A model generated the notes under the pieces. The model was not told the DNA's origin, did not search any database, and was given only the letters and a program-made list of their open reading frames with translations. A stretch of 64,000 nt of DNA, from assembly GCA_025765615.1 (NCBI GenBank), contig JAIVFJ010000117.1, forward strand, positions 124,001 to 188,000, read 5' to 3'. The DNA comes from Zopfochytrium polystomum. Lineage: Eukaryota; Chytridiomycota; Chytridiomycetes; Chytridiales; Chytridiaceae. Positions 18,478-31,200 of the stretch are shown here, one piece after another (position 1 is the stretch's first letter; the number at the start of each line of letters is the position of its first letter). The position numbers and the translations under genes were made by a program.

Positions 18478-21400
18478 GAGCAAGTCAAGCGTGAAGCTCT
18501 TGCACTGTCAGCTAGTCAACCCTGTTGACTTCTCAAGATGGATGGACTATGTGGAGGGGCTTTTTGCCAGTAAGCAAGCAAGTGCTGCCATCTGTGTCTG
18601 ACTTGTGCGCAAAGTTGCGGCTGTCCCAGCAGTCCCCACTACAGACACAACCGCCGCGATTCCTGCCGTCCCTGAGCATTTCAAGTTCTGGTCAGCAAAT
18701 CCCCCAGCGGGATATGAGGAATGGGAAGTCATGCATATCACCCAAGAGTACATCCCAAAAAACCCATAATACGTTGGCCACTGGACCTTTAGCGATGACG
18801 TAATATGACCAGAATCGGGCTGGGATGCTGCACATCTACAATCACATAAGTGAGACTCTTGAACACAAAATCAGTGGCATTAAGTTTGTCTTTCAGGCAC
18901 TTGAAGAACTCAAAAGGAAGATTGGACGCATCAGCGAAGCGCAGGTGTGTGCACTGATTCTCAAGATTGCTGCCCTCAAGATTGAACCAGGGGGGAAGAT
19001 TGCTGATTTTCAACCCATATTTGAGAAGCACTACAGAGACCTAGCAGAAGTCAGGAGCCTTGCCTCCAGGGGTGTCTTAGGCAAAATCAACGAAATGTGT
19101 GAGGACGACAGGCTGTTGAGCCTGCGACCTCAAATAAAAAGAGTATACCCCGCTTTTTTAACTGATAACTTGTGAGGATTATCAATTTGACTTGACCAAA
19201 CAACGTTTCACGAAAGTGACGTAACACGGCTGGACCCCATTTCTTATTATTTTCATGGGTTATTATTGTCCCTGCAAGCCGAACCACTGAGATTTGGACT
19301 GTCTCTTAGCCGCGGCCATGTATATTATTCATGTTATTATTACGCACTAAGTTGCAGGCCGAATGGCTCAGGCCGCTCTGCACTACTGGCCAGAGGCCCT
19401 CTAGCTCAGTGGTGTAGAGCGCTCCCTTCAATGGGAAAGGTGCTAAGTTCGAGACATGCTGGCATTCACGAACTGAATGATGCAGAAATGCTAAGTTCTG
19501 CACAATGACTAAGCCTTGCCCCCCTCACTTTTGGAAATGGATTAGGATGATGTGCTTCAGTGGGTAGAAGTACAGAGTCCAGGTGTACACAGAGCTGCAT
19601 CATAAGCTACCATGATGAAAGGCCTCATGAAAGGGTATGAGATCATAGGGTTTTTTCTCCTTTCTTTATTGATGATTTTTACTTATTTTTTCAATTAGTA
19701 GTTTATCCTGTTTTTCCTGTTTTTACTGTTTCATCTTTTATTTATTTGTTTGTTTGTTGTCTCTGTGTGTGTCTCTCTTTTCTTTTGTGGCTGTGAGTGA
19801 CTGTCTTCCTCTTTGCACCAACCAGCTCTCTCCATCTCCTCCATCTTTCTTGGCAGCTGATGCCAAGAAATGCTCCATGATTTTCTGAGCTGTCTTCCTT
19901 GTTTGATGGCTCAGCCCCATTGTTTGGTGACTCACTCCTCCTCTTTCTTCTTTGTTGTTTTATTTATTGTTTTGTTCTTTTGTATATGTTTTCCCCTCTT
20001 TTCCCTTCCTTCTTCCTTCACCCTGCTGATTCCAACCCTCTCCTATTTAAGCAGCCCACCCCCATTCTTGTTGCCCCTTAGAACCTGTACCTGAAGTCTT
20101 CTTGCCTGCCCTTATTCCTTCTCTGACTGTGTGTATGAGCTGGGGGTGGCAGTCCCCTGGTGTGTGACAGGAGAATTGGTTCTCTTGGCCATTTATGGCA
20201 GTGTGCTGGGTTCAAGTCCCAGTGCACCTCACCATTCTGCACATACTGTTTAGGCTGGTCTGGGGTAGGAGCTACTTGATGATGGATGGTGGGAGGGTAA
20301 AACTGTGGTAGTGCCTCGCCGGTTCCTGTCAATACATCACTTCAAATCCAGGTCTCTCAAGGTGATATGAATGAGTTGGCTGGTCAGGTATTATGTGGTG
20401 GTATGGTCTCTCTGGTATTCCTCCCTGTCCCTGGTGATGGTTCCTTTGGCCTTTGGTGGGCCTGGTTCACTGGGTTCAGACCCTCTTCCTTTCATGCTAA
20501 TACCTGTGGTTGTCTTTGGTGTCTTCCTTGTGTGTGGGAGTGGGTATTGACCTTCCTTGCTTCTAAGACAGGTTATTCTCTCTGGCCTGGTGAGGCAGAG
20601 GTCTGTCTCCTGGTAGGATGGAGCAAGAAGAGTCCCACTGTCTCCCACCCTGATTGCACCCTCTTCCTTGGATTGAGTTGGAACACTCTCCTTGGAGTGA
20701 GACAAGTTGTGTCTGGTTCTGTTAAGTGGAAAACAGTTCTGATTTGGTTCAACAGGCACCTCTGCACACTAACTGTTCCTTGTGTCTGCCCTTTGTCTCT
20801 CCAACCCCCTCCAACTCAGGGTTTGACTTGTTGTTTATTTCTTTTGTTGTTTCTTTTGATGGGTTGTAGTGGCTTGTCACTCCCCTTACCGATTCAGTCG
20901 GTCTTACCGATCAAGTCGGTTCTGTCTCTGGTCTAACTTGGCTTTGGCCTTGTGCCCCAGATGAAACCCTTCTGTGTCTTGCACCAGAGGATTATGCTTT
21001 CTTTTGTGATTGTGTCTGTTTCATGCTTTGGTGTGAGAAACCCCTCTTTTGTGTTAGAGATTTATTTGTGTTTTTCTTGGGCTTTTTAAGACTCCAAATA
21101 CACTTTCCTGTCTAGTGCCCCTAGACACCCTCCTTTTGCCCCTTTTCATTAGCCAGGATTGGTATTTAGGTCCATGCTCTAGTTTCCACCTATAGCCCTA
21201 GGTGAGGAGTTAGAGAGCACAGTCTCACAAATGCTAAAGTTTGAGTCAATGGTGGATCAACTGACAGAATGTTTAGAGGACAAAGAGTACTGGCACGTTC
21301 AGACTGAGAACTACCTATCTCAAGTGGACAACAACACCATCACAGACATAAATGCACTCAAGACTATGGAAGCCCACAACAAACCTAAAGGACCAACTGT

Positions 21401-22539
21401 CACACCACCAGCAGAGCCGGTCAATGAGGCTGCACTAGTTAGCAACTTCCACGACTGCAGAGAGAAAAGGTGCTCCCACCAGGCTGAGCGACACCACCAT
21501 AACAGGGAAATCCTTGGTGGGTGCCACCATGGTCGGGGTGGCTGCGCCGGGCAACAGGGTAGAGAACGGGATGCAGAATGGCAATCTGAGTGACGTGGGC
21601 ACCACACATCCCAAACTCAGAGACAAGCAGAAAATCAGGCTGCACATGGTGCAGCGCCCAAGGGCAACACCCCAGGTGCTACAGCTCAGGATCAGTGACA
21701 AGGAGTTGCACTACTGGGGAAGTCAGTGCTGTGGCACCATTGTGGAAGGAGAATCACTTTGCAAAACACTGCATCATGAGGAAACGCGATGAGCCAGTCG
21801 CACTTAGGACTAGTGCCGTGCCATCTGTTGATGATAGCAAGACTGGCAGTAGCGACCCTGGGGAGTATTCATCAGATTTTTAGTTGGCCTGAAGCACCCA
21901 CCTTGGGCAAGTTGAAAGCAGACTTCGAACTTCCAACCAGCACCTCATGTCCGCAAACACCTCACCCTCTCATCATCATCATCCACCATGTTCAAGGAAT
22001 CACCCATTGTTGTTGACTCTGGCTGTGTCAAGACCATTCTCAGACGCCCATCTTTTCACATCCTACACCAAACGCGCCTCATCTGTCCAAACTATTGACA
22101 AAGACTACACCCTGCTCAAAGTCAAAGGTGTCAGACCAGCAAGAATCCCTCTTCCAAACAGCACGGAGATTGTTATCAAGGAAGCCTGCTTCGCCCCAAG
22201 CACACTATACAGTCTCCTTGCCACCAATGACCTTCAAGAAGACAGAAAGTTTCTTTTCTAAGTTTAAAGGCCGCCCTGGTGTTATCTTGAGAACTAGTGA
22301 CGTGTCCCCCACTGGCCGCTGTGTCAAATGCTCAGGACTTCACTTCCTTGTCACCAATATTTCAAAGCTTCATTGACTCAGTCACACAGCTGTAGCTACC
22401 ATTGCAATGGTTCATCAGGAGACCTTTCCATCACCTGACAGCCCATCACCAGTTGCTTCCCTTCGCAGAACAACTTCGCATTGCTGAGGTTGAGTGGCTG
22501 CATTGCGCACTGGGTCATGTCAGCTTCCAGTGCTTCAAA
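18478..22539 (+). pseudogene. Decayed Copia gag/protease remnant, duplicate copy
   Basis: Exact duplicate of 8766-12827, with the same stops, the same frameshift and the same insertion. Confidence 0.65.
19098..21229 (+). mobile_element. tRNA-module element, duplicate copy
   Basis: Exact duplicate of 9386-11517 with the same AATG flanks. It arose with the large duplication, not by independent transposition. The tRNA-like modules lie at 19394-19464 and 20137-20234. Confidence 0.75.
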
Positions 22540-22660
22540 TACACTTTCCTGTCTAATGCCCTAGACATCCTCCTTTTGCCTGTTTTCATTAATCACGTTT
22601 GGTATTTAGGTCCATGCTCTAGTTTCCACCTATAGCCCTAGGTGAGAGAGAGAGCACAGT
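22540..22660 (+). repeat. Orphan 3' end of tRNA-module element, duplicate
   Basis: Exact duplicate of 12828-12948. Confidence 0.6.
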
Positions 22661-22710
22661 GAGTTTTTACTCACACCACCACCTGCAGAGCCACTGCCTG
22701 AACCACCACT

Positions 22711-23034
22711 GTTAGGCGGAACTGACTGGTTAGCAGCAAGAGGCACAAGACAGACCTGAACCTATTGTGACTGTCAGTTATCATTCTCATGATGCCCATG
22801 GGAGCGCAAGACACCGCCAATGCAGACCTGGGCACTGGCTTGCACTGTTGACAAATACTCTGAGTATTAAGTGGAACAGAAACCTGGTGTCAACAATTTT
22901 CCTCCTCCTCTGCTCAAGCAGATAATATAGGAGAGGTTTTTACCCTGTGCCAGTCACACTTGCCTAGCAACTATTGCAGCGTGCTTATCATCATTACGTA
23001 TGTATCAATTATTCATAACAGAGTTTTCTCTTCC
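22711..23034 (+). repeat. Truncated Copia LTR, duplicate
   Basis: Exact duplicate of 12999-13322. Confidence 0.65.
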
Positions 23035-23099
23035 AACACAGTTTGAGTGTCACCTGACACATACAACACCATTTTCGTGCCGCTGCCAGCTGGTGTATT

Positions 23100-23559
23100 A
23101 ATCCCCTATGGAATGGTTTGTTTACTCCAGAGGGATTGTACAGGCTAAAGCAATCAGGTCTGGTACCTGTGTCTTGCAGCACACCTTCAGTCGAAGGGAT
23201 TCCAGCAGAGTCCGGCAGACCCTTACTTGTTCTGGCAGCAGAACCAGCATGGACTTTGCTTCATCCTCACCTACGTTGATGACATTCCCTTGTTCAGTCA
23301 TACTGCTGCCATCAAGGATGCGATTGCTGACCTCAAGGGGGTGTTCTGTTCTCTCAATGGAAGTTATCTGTGATTCGAACTGCACAATCATTCACCAAGC
23401 TAACTTCATCCAAAACTTCCTATCTTGCTTTGAGGCTGAACACAGCGCCGTGAGGCCTCAATGGAAGACCTTTGTAAACTTCCTGGCCGACAAAAGCATG
23501 ATTTTCTGTGGAAAAAACTCTTCACACTTTGTTCAATTTCTTGGGGGACGCACAACATA
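23100..23559 (+). pseudogene. Copia RT (YVDD) fragment, duplicate
   Basis: Exact duplicate of 13388-13847. The following 23560-24145 is the duplicate of the empty spacer. Confidence 0.7.
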
Positions 23560-24145
23560 GGGGAAAAGAGAAATGGAGAGGGATGGTTCAAATTCCAGTG
23601 GCGACTTCGAGACTATTCATTCTCATTTTTGGCTGCTTTGTGGTTTCAGGTTAAGATTCACAAGCAGGCTAAGAATAGGGGGCTTCAAAGGTTGAAAAAA
23701 CTGACAATTTTTTGGCAGATTAATTTTCACTGTTATCTGAATCTTGGTCTGTGAAACCACATGGATTTGTTGCCAAAAAGCTGCTGGATTTTTGACAGTG
23801 GCAAAAGGCAGAAATTCTAAATTTGGGCTTCGCCTTCAAGAGAGTGTCCAATTTTTCCGACTAGCCGCTGCAGTAGTGTGAGACTACAGACTACACTGAG
23901 GTCTCAGTGATAAAGTCTAGGGATTTTATTTGCAAAAACAAGTGTACCTGTCATAAAACTGCAAGGATTGGGACCCCTATTATTATTCCCAGTTCTTTGG
24001 TTTCCAAGGCATTATCAAAGTGTATTTGCAGCTAACCTGTCTTTATTAGTGGGACCGCTTTTACATCTTTTGTCTTTTCAGTTTCTATTGCAGCAACATA
24101 TTTTCTTTTTTGGTGACTAATGAAGACTGCTTGACTGCTATGGAG

Positions 24146-24831
24146 CTAGGCTCTCTTCAGGTTCCTCTTCATCTTCACCAAGGAAGACAGCAAATTAGTC
24201 AGGGTTCCAACCATAGTCATCGTTGTCATCATTGTCTTCCGTATTTTGGGGAAGAGTTGGAGATTGATCATGATGGTGGCTGTCCCCCCCCCGGAAGCCT
24301 GGTGCAGTTGCTGGCGAGTACTAGAGGAGGGAGCACCATCAGGAGGAGAGTTGGATAATCGACGGTAAGAGTCAAGTTGTGGCTTGACAGGCTTGAAAGG
24401 AGGAGAGTTGTCAGTTTCAGGAAAATCTGTAAAATCATCAGAGAGTGAAGTTAAGAAATCAGAATTAAGAGATTGAAGCTTAACGTCGCTGCAGACAAGG
24501 CCAGGAAAGACATGCTCATGCAAGCTATAGTGGCCTGTAAGAAGAATGGTCTGTGCAGCAAAGTCGTAGCTGAGGGCAAAAGACTTGCTGTCTGTGTCAA
24601 AACCCAAGAAGAGTCCAAGTGAGGCCCAAGGAGAGAACTTGGTCTTGTGTGAGTTTGCAGGTTCTGTATACTCATTGTTGAGTGTGACAATGAGGCAGCC
24701 AAAAATTCCAAGGTGGCGTAGGTTGAGTTTTTGGCCTTGGTAATATTCAAATGGAATTCAACCAGTGCAAGTGTGTTGCACACGATTGCACAGGAATGAA
24801 GCATGGCATATTGCGTAGGACCAGAAGAACT
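24146..24831 (-). pseudogene. Copia linker/integrase-end fragment, duplicate
   Basis: Duplicate of 14434-15119. The Copia sequence stops at 24831, about 112 bp earlier than in copy A. Confidence 0.7.
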
Positions 24832-24863
24832 AGTTTAGCTGCAACAGGTTGTTTTTTTATTCT

Positions 24864-24931
24864 ATGGACTAGGGGATGCCTGTTGTCGACTTTTAGAAGC
24901 AGTCCTTGCCAAAAAAAAAAAAAAAAAAAAA
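24864..24931 (+). mobile_element. 3' end of a poly(A)-tailed retroposon
   Basis: AGGGGATGCCTGTTG, then GACTT, an AAG-containing stretch and TCCTTGCC lead into 21 A residues (24911-24931). A related 3' end with a 20-nt tail lies inverted at 49634-49700. A shared 3' sequence plus A tail is typical of LINE/SINE-type retroposons. The 5' extent is unknown; 24832-24863 may belong to it. Confidence 0.45.
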
Positions 24932-26389
24932 CGTGAAGAGTGGTAAAAAGATACTTGAAGAGTGTGGCAGGCCATGAAGAGAGTTACCAATGAAGCTCGG
25001 GGTTAATGTCCCAAGCCATCGACACACACACAGACAAAGAAGGATAGAAAGAGAGAGAAGTTGCAGTTTCGCAGCACAGCCACACGAACCTTGTGGATTT
25101 CAACATTTCACACATTCTATTTTGAGTTTCTATTTTTTTTCCAAATTTTCATTCACAACTTCACCTTTCCTCTCTTGACTTTTACCCAAATTCTTATTTT
25201 CAAATTTTGATATTTCATCAACATTATCTTTATTTCAATATCCTTGGCTGTCATTTTAATTACTTGCATTGGTAATTTTGGAACAACTAAGTTCAATTTC
25301 ATGGCTCTAAAGCAGTTCCTCACGCTATAATACCAAAAAATAGAGTGACATTGGGAATTTACCGCAACAATCACCAGATATTCTCGCCGTGTGTCGCAAC
25401 TCTTGCCCAGCTTTGCGTGCTCTCCATTTTGGTTCGCAAATCAGTGCTATCGCGATATTTTCATCACGATCTATGTTACAGCAGGATATGGAACCTTTTT
25501 TTTTTCCACCCAGATTTGGTCTTCACACACTCTTGCTTTGGGAAAGGGGCACTCACACAGCTTGGCCTACTCTGCACTTGCCTGAGGGAATTCTACCTCT
25601 ACTTGTGTAAACAGTCTCCTCTGAGTGAGTGAGTGGAAGGAGTGAATGAAGTGGAGATGTGTGTTTGTGGGTGGTCCTTCTCCTCTAACTTCGAGAGAAA
25701 GAGAAAAACTCTGTTTTCTGAATAATTGATACGTAATGATGATACGGACCTCTGGCCAATGAGGAGTTCTAATCGACTCTGCTTGTCCAACTCTGCGCTT
25801 GCCAGGGGTATCTCCTACACCAAAAGAGGACTCCATCTTCCATGCTTGGCCCACTCTACACTTTCCCAGGGAAGGTCTCCTATCCGCCACACACAAGGTC
25901 TTCTGGGGAGGCACTCATCTATACAACACGGTGAAAGGAGATATGGGAGAAAATGAAAGAAAAGAATAATTTTAAAAATGAATCGCTTTCAGCCACACCT
26001 CTCTCCACCTAGTGTCTCTCCTGCCTCAAATTTGAGATGGTCTGAATTTGAGGGCTGAGGCCACCTCAGTGCAGGGACAGTAACTTCAAAGGTGAATGAG
26101 TAAAAATAGGAAGAAATAAGAAGAAATAAAGGGTGTGCCCCTATTGCTAAGGCCCATTCAGCACAAGCAACACAAGATGCTTTTTTTTTGATGCAGGGCA
26201 TCAGCACTGAGTTAATTTTGTAAGTGAGGATAAAATTCAAAAAAAAAAAATTGGAGTGGTTGTTTGTGATTGAGGGGGGGCCACTATATGTAGCTAAAAC
26301 CAATGAACTAGCTAAGGAAGAGCTTTTAAAGATGAGATCAGGAAACTCATATTACTGCTTTGGACATTGGGGGATACACCGAGACCTGA
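24932..26389. other. Intergenic sequence with repeat fragments, no gene seen
   Basis: AT-rich with short homopolymers. It contains an inverted Copia LTR piece (25606-25740). Three imperfect copies of a ~40-bp motif (GCTTGGCC.ACTCT.CACTTGCC.AGGG) lie near 25558-25605, 25777-25820 and 25842-25888. A segment (~26140-26340) resembles 36410-36600 (CCCATTCAGCACAAG...GGGGGCCA...GAAGAGCTTTTA). No frame resembles a protein I know. Confidence 0.4.
25606..25740 (-). repeat. Copia LTR 3' fragment
   Basis: TGTAAACAGTCTCCTCTGAG through AGAGAAAAACTCTG matches the inverted 3' part of the LTR at 48883-49287. It is truncated at ~25740, before the TGTTGGGC end. Confidence 0.6.
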
Positions 26390-26798
26390 TGTTAGGCGGA
26401 ACTGACTGGTTAGCATCAAGAGGCACAAGACAGACCCGAACAATTGTGACTGTCAGTTATTGTTCTCACGATGCCCATGGGAGAGCGAGCCACTGCCAAT
26501 GCAGACCTGGGCGCTGGCTTGCGCTGTTGACCATTACTCTGAGTATTAAGTGGAACAGAAACCTGGTGTCAACAGTTCTCCTCCTCCTCTGCTCAAGCAG
26601 ATAATATTGGAGAGAATTTTACCCTGCCAGTCACACTTGCCTAGCAACTATTATAGCATGCATATCATCATTATGTATCAATAATTCATAACAGAGGTTT
26701 TCTCTTTCTCGCCAAGTTGGGGAGAAGAACCACCCCCAAACGCACATCTCCACTTCATTCACTCCTTCCACTCACTCACTCAGAGTAGACTGTTTACA
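26390..26798 (+). repeat. Solo Copia LTR with 5-bp target duplication
   Basis: A 409-bp sequence from TGTTAGGCGG to CTGTTTACA, flanked by CCTGA on both sides (26385-26389, 26799-26803). Intact flanks with no internal region identify a solo LTR made by LTR-LTR recombination. This copy defines the true ends of the Copia LTR family seen at 12999, 25606, 34789 and 48883. Confidence 0.8.
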
Positions 26799-27081
26799 CC
26801 TGATGTACAATGGAGATGTAATGGTAACCACAGGTGTGTGCATGTGTGGGAGAATGTCGCGCCGTGCACACATTTCCTACAACAGGATGCAGTCTATAGA
26901 CAAAGCTGTGGTGGGGGTGGTCCACGCAGAAGCCTTGGTGCAGGGAAAGTGACTGCAGAGGACAGGTTGACCCCTCGCTGTGGCATCAGAATTTAGCGGA
27001 GGACTAATTAAAGCTTCTCCCGGCCTTGTACCAGCTTTTGTGTGAAGGCCATTTTCGGTGATGAACGTCTTTCTGGTGTGA

Positions 27082-27082
<1 letters not shown>

Positions 27083-27125
<43 letters not shown>
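27083..27125 (+). repeat. Poly(A) tract (43 nt)
   Basis: An uninterrupted run in the IDO upstream region. No retroposon body is recognisable before it. The flanks 26804-27082 and 27126-27500 show no gene. Confidence 0.7.
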
Positions 27126-27127
<2 letters not shown>

Positions 27128-27504
27128 CATCGCAAACATTCAAAGCAGGCCACATGCAATTTTTCTTTTTTTTTTTTGGATTGCTCTTCACAACTTTTCC
27201 ACATTATCCAGAAGGTAATACATTCACAGCTGAAAGTTCCCTGTTCGTTCCGGGTGAGGGGTGAGTGAGTGGTCGCTTTGGCACTGAGTCACAGAAAACG
27301 GTGTTTTCCGCGCGGGTTGGTGCGGAATGCGTTTCATTGCGGCGAGGGTCGTCGGCTTATTTCTTTTTTTTCTTTCCTTTTGTTTTTTCGCACGTTTTTC
27401 TTCATTTGTTGTTTTCTTTTATTTGGGTTGGCTCTCTGCGGGAATGCGGGATTGGGCGAGGATCAGAGCGATGTGCGAAGTGAGGGAGAGACGACTGAGA
27501 GAGT

Positions 27505-27549
<45 letters not shown>

Positions 27550-28034
27550 TGGCAACAGCGAGACAGACAGAGGGGGCACAGCTCAGGCGCCCAATACAAA
27601 ATATATATACCCGCGGTTAAGGCAGAGCAACTTGGTATTCGCCCAGCCAGCCAGCCAGCCAGCCAGCAAGCAACACACTCACACACAGGCGCACAGTCAC
27701 ACGCTCACACGCACGCACGCACGCACCCGCCCCTGGACCGGAAGCGAACGTGCCGCCCCGTCCATTCATATAATCCAGCCTCCCCGACCGCGGTACCTGC
27801 TCGCTCGTGCTCACACGCGCACTCCCAGCATGTGAGCCTCCGCCAACACCCTCAGGCCCTTTTGCGCTTTCCTCGCCTTCTACTCAATCCCCCTGCAACA
27901 CTCATCCGCCCGTCGGACGGCGGCTCTCCTCCCTCCCTGCCTTTTGTTCACCTGGTAGAGGGGGACATTCCTCGCTCTGTTTCTCGCTCTCTCACTCTCA
28001 CTCTCACTCTCACTCTCTCAGTCTCTCACTCTCA

Positions 28035-28062
<28 letters not shown>
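27505..28062 (+). promoter_or_regulatory. IDO upstream region with GA, ACGC and CT microsatellites
   Basis: A GA tract (~27508-27541), a CCAG tract (~27645-27665), ACAC/ACGC repeats (~27675-27725) and a long CT tract (~27985-28062) lie upstream of the dioxygenase ATG. Pyrimidine-rich tracts are common in fungal promoters and 5' UTRs. No clear TATA box. The frames read through here are microsatellite artefacts. Confidence 0.4.
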
Positions 28063-28069
<7 letters not shown>

Positions 28070-28206
28070 AGTTACAATATTAATAATTAACTCTTGCTGC
28101 AGCTAATATCTGACCGAGTGGGCAAGGACGGAAAACAAAAGAAAAGAAAAAAACAAAAATAACAAGAGAAAGGGAAAGAATCGATCGCATCTGGAAAAAA
28201 AAAAAA

Positions 28207-31200
28207 ATGTCGGCCACGTCGTCGTCGTCGTCGGCCGCGAGGGGGACGGCTGCAACAGCGCCAGCAGCAACCGCATCAGCGACAGCACCAACTTCAACAA
28301 CAACAGGAGCGGCAGCAACTCGATCGTCGCCACTACAGCCGGCAGCAAATCCCGCAGTCGTCTCTCTCCTGTCGCAGCAGCTGATGCTCAACTCCGCGAA
28401 CACCACGGCGTCCGCGGCCTTCCCATCCTCCTCCTCCTCTTCGTCCGCCGCCGCGATCGCTCCAGCGCATCTCTCCCGCCTCGACATCCCCCTTACAGCG
28501 GGCTCCTCTGCAATGCCAGTATCAGGCGCTGCCAACTCCTCCGCAGGTTCCAGCAGCTCGGCGCCCCCATCGAATGCGTCCACCTCAGCCGACAGCAACG
28601 CATCGGGCGCGCCGCACCGGCAGCTGCCCCTTCCCCTCCCCACACCCGCCCTGAAAAAGAAGACGATCCCGACCCTCGCCGAGTACGGCGTCAGCGCGAC
28701 CAGCGCGTTCATGCCGACCGATCCGCCGCCGCTTCTTCGCCTTCCAGCCTACTTTGAGCCATGGGAGCTCGTCCTCGACGACTTGACGAGCCTTCTCCTG
28801 GCAAACAGGCTCCGCAGGCGCGTACTCGCCCTACCCACCCTCGACACGGCGCGCCTGTCGACACTCCGCGAGTGGCAGCGCGCCTACCTTGTACTGTCGT
28901 TCATTGGGCAAGGATACGTGTGGGGAAAGAACGAGAACGCAGAAGAGGTAAGAGGGGACAGTGTAGGAATAGACCTGAGTGCTTTGCTCGAGTGGAGTTC
29001 CCTGCTCTGGTTGCGTTGTGTGCGAGGTAACACACCGGGCAATCGGATCAGATCGGAAGTGCCGACAGTCCTCTGTCGGTTGTGGATGCTGCCGATTGTG
29101 TGATTGTCGAGTCATCACCCACCACCCATTTCTCATCAGAAATTTCAAATCCACCTGCCCGACACGGGTCCGGCTTGTTCCGCGTGTCGTTTGATCATTA
29201 CTAAACTTTGCCACGTCTCACGATTCCCTTTTTTCTTCAACCGACAACGCCAACCAGGTTCTCCCCGCAAACGTGGCAGTCCCATGGTGCGCCGTCTGCT
29301 TCCACCTGGACCTTAAGCCGATCATCTCTTACGCTTCTGTGGAGCTGTACAACTACAAACTGCTCGACCCTCTGGACCCTCCTACCCTTGACAACCTCGC
29401 CATCCTGCACACCTTCTCTGGAGGTACCGATGAGGCATGGTTCTACCTCATCAGTCTCGCCATGGAGGCAGCGGGCGCCCCGGCAGTCCCTGCAATCATT
29501 GACGCTCTGAACGCAGTCGAGACAGGTGACCTCCCTCGGCTCCGAGCTGCCCTGGAGATAATCGAGGTGGCTATTGAGCAGCTGAACGAGATATTGCCGC
29601 GCATGTACGAAAAGGTGAGTTTCGCTGTGCTTGGGGCGTTTGTGAACCTCTCTTCGGCCTCTGACAATGGGTGATATTCACAGAACGACGGCCACATCTT
29701 CTTCCACCGCGTCCGCCCCTACATGAATGGATGGGAAAAGTCAGACGACCTACCGAACGGCGTTCTATATGAGGGTGTCACGGCTGTGAACGGAGTCCCT
29801 AATGGGCTGCCGTCCACCGGCGAGCTTCCTCAGGGAACCTACGGAAAGTACGCCGGTGCGAGCGCTGGCCAGAGTCCTCTCATCCATGTTATCGATTTGG
29901 CGATGGGCATCACGCACTTTCCAGCGAAAACCATGGGAGGCCCTCCACCCACGCCATCCGGAACTCCCATTACTCACCAGCCCCAGTCGCCGAGCGGTCA
30001 GGACGCCAGCGTCTTGGCGGCGCGGGCCGCAGTCTCCCCCACATCACCACGCGCGTTCAGCTTTTCGCTCTCCAACATGATGTCCAGCATGCGCGGCAGT
30101 CTCGCTACCTCGCCCGCAGCGCCTTCCCCCATCTTCTCAACCACTCCCTCCCTTCTCAGCGCTGTGAACGACCCGGCGGCACCGTCTTTGCCCGTAATCC
30201 ACTCAACGTCGGCTGCTACACCGACTGGAGCTGCGGCGCCAGAAGCCGGAACGCCTGTCGCGACCCCTTCGTCCTCGAAGTTCAACTTTATCCACGCGAT
30301 GCGAGAGTACATGCCGGGCCCGTTCCGGCGCTTTGTCTACGCGATCGCCGACTCGTACTCGATCCGTTCCTTTGTCGAGGGTATCCGCATTGCTGCGCTC
30401 AAGCGGCGTCTTTTGCACATACGCAGCCGCCAGCGCAAGTCCGAGTACGGCCACAACGACCCGGACCTGGACCAGGACGAGGAACTTTCTCCAGAGGACG
30501 CCGCGACGGTCGCGGAGGCGGTGGCGGTGGCCTCGTCAGCACCGATGGCGTGCTCTCTCTCCCTGTCGCTTGGACTTGCGTCCAGCCCACGCGGCGCCAA
30601 AACGCAACACGGCACCACCGACGGTGGCGTGGCGTTTGAGCTCGATGACAGCGACGTTGGTGCCGCAGCCGCCGACGAGGACGACGACGACGACGTGGAA
30701 GACGTGGACGACGACACGACCGCGTTGGCACCCTCTGTTGCCGGCGACGACAGCAGCGAGCACAGCGGCCGCGCCTCGTCCAGCGCTGCGACGGCGGCGG
30801 CAGCGGCGGCAGTGGCCTCCGCGTCGAACGGCCGGCGGCACACCGGGTCCCGCGCGAACAATGCCAAGCGCGCGCGCGCGGAAGACGCCACCGCCACGGA
30901 GAAGGCGTGGCTGGGCGAAGTCGACTCGACGGTGGACGCGTTCAACCGGTGCGTGGAGGGGATGCGCGCGTTCCGCGACAAGCACATTCAGATGGTGGCG
31001 CTGTACATTGTGGTGCAGGCGCGCAAGAAGATGGAGGTCGGGTACGTCGGGACGCCGGCTGGAGTCAAGACGGAGCGGGTAAACCAGGCGCTGCTCGCGA
31101 GGGGCACTGGTGGAACCAGTTGAGTATTGAAGTGTTTGCTTTCGAGTCTTTTTTTTTTTCACTCGTTCGCATGTCGACATTATGTTCTAACGACTGTGCA

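Larger units (their letters stand above)
16721..24831. repeat. Large direct duplication, copy B (8,111 bp)
   Basis: Same content and order as 7009-15119. The join at 24831/24832 leads into a poly(A)-tailed sequence instead of the Copia continuation seen at 15120-15231. Confidence 0.9.

Noticed and set aside
27269..27835. 188-codon frame upstream of IDO
   Set aside because: Its sequence is GA, CCAG and ACGC microsatellites translated into Arg-Glu, Pro-Ala and Thr-His runs; no coding signal.
28080..28712. 210-codon antisense frame under IDO exon 1
   Set aside because: Complement of a GC-rich Ser/Ala repeat region; the sense strand encodes conserved IDO motifs.
30333..31082. 249-codon Arg/Thr-rich frame overlapping IDO exon 3
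   Set aside because: Out-of-frame shadow of GC-rich IDO coding sequence.
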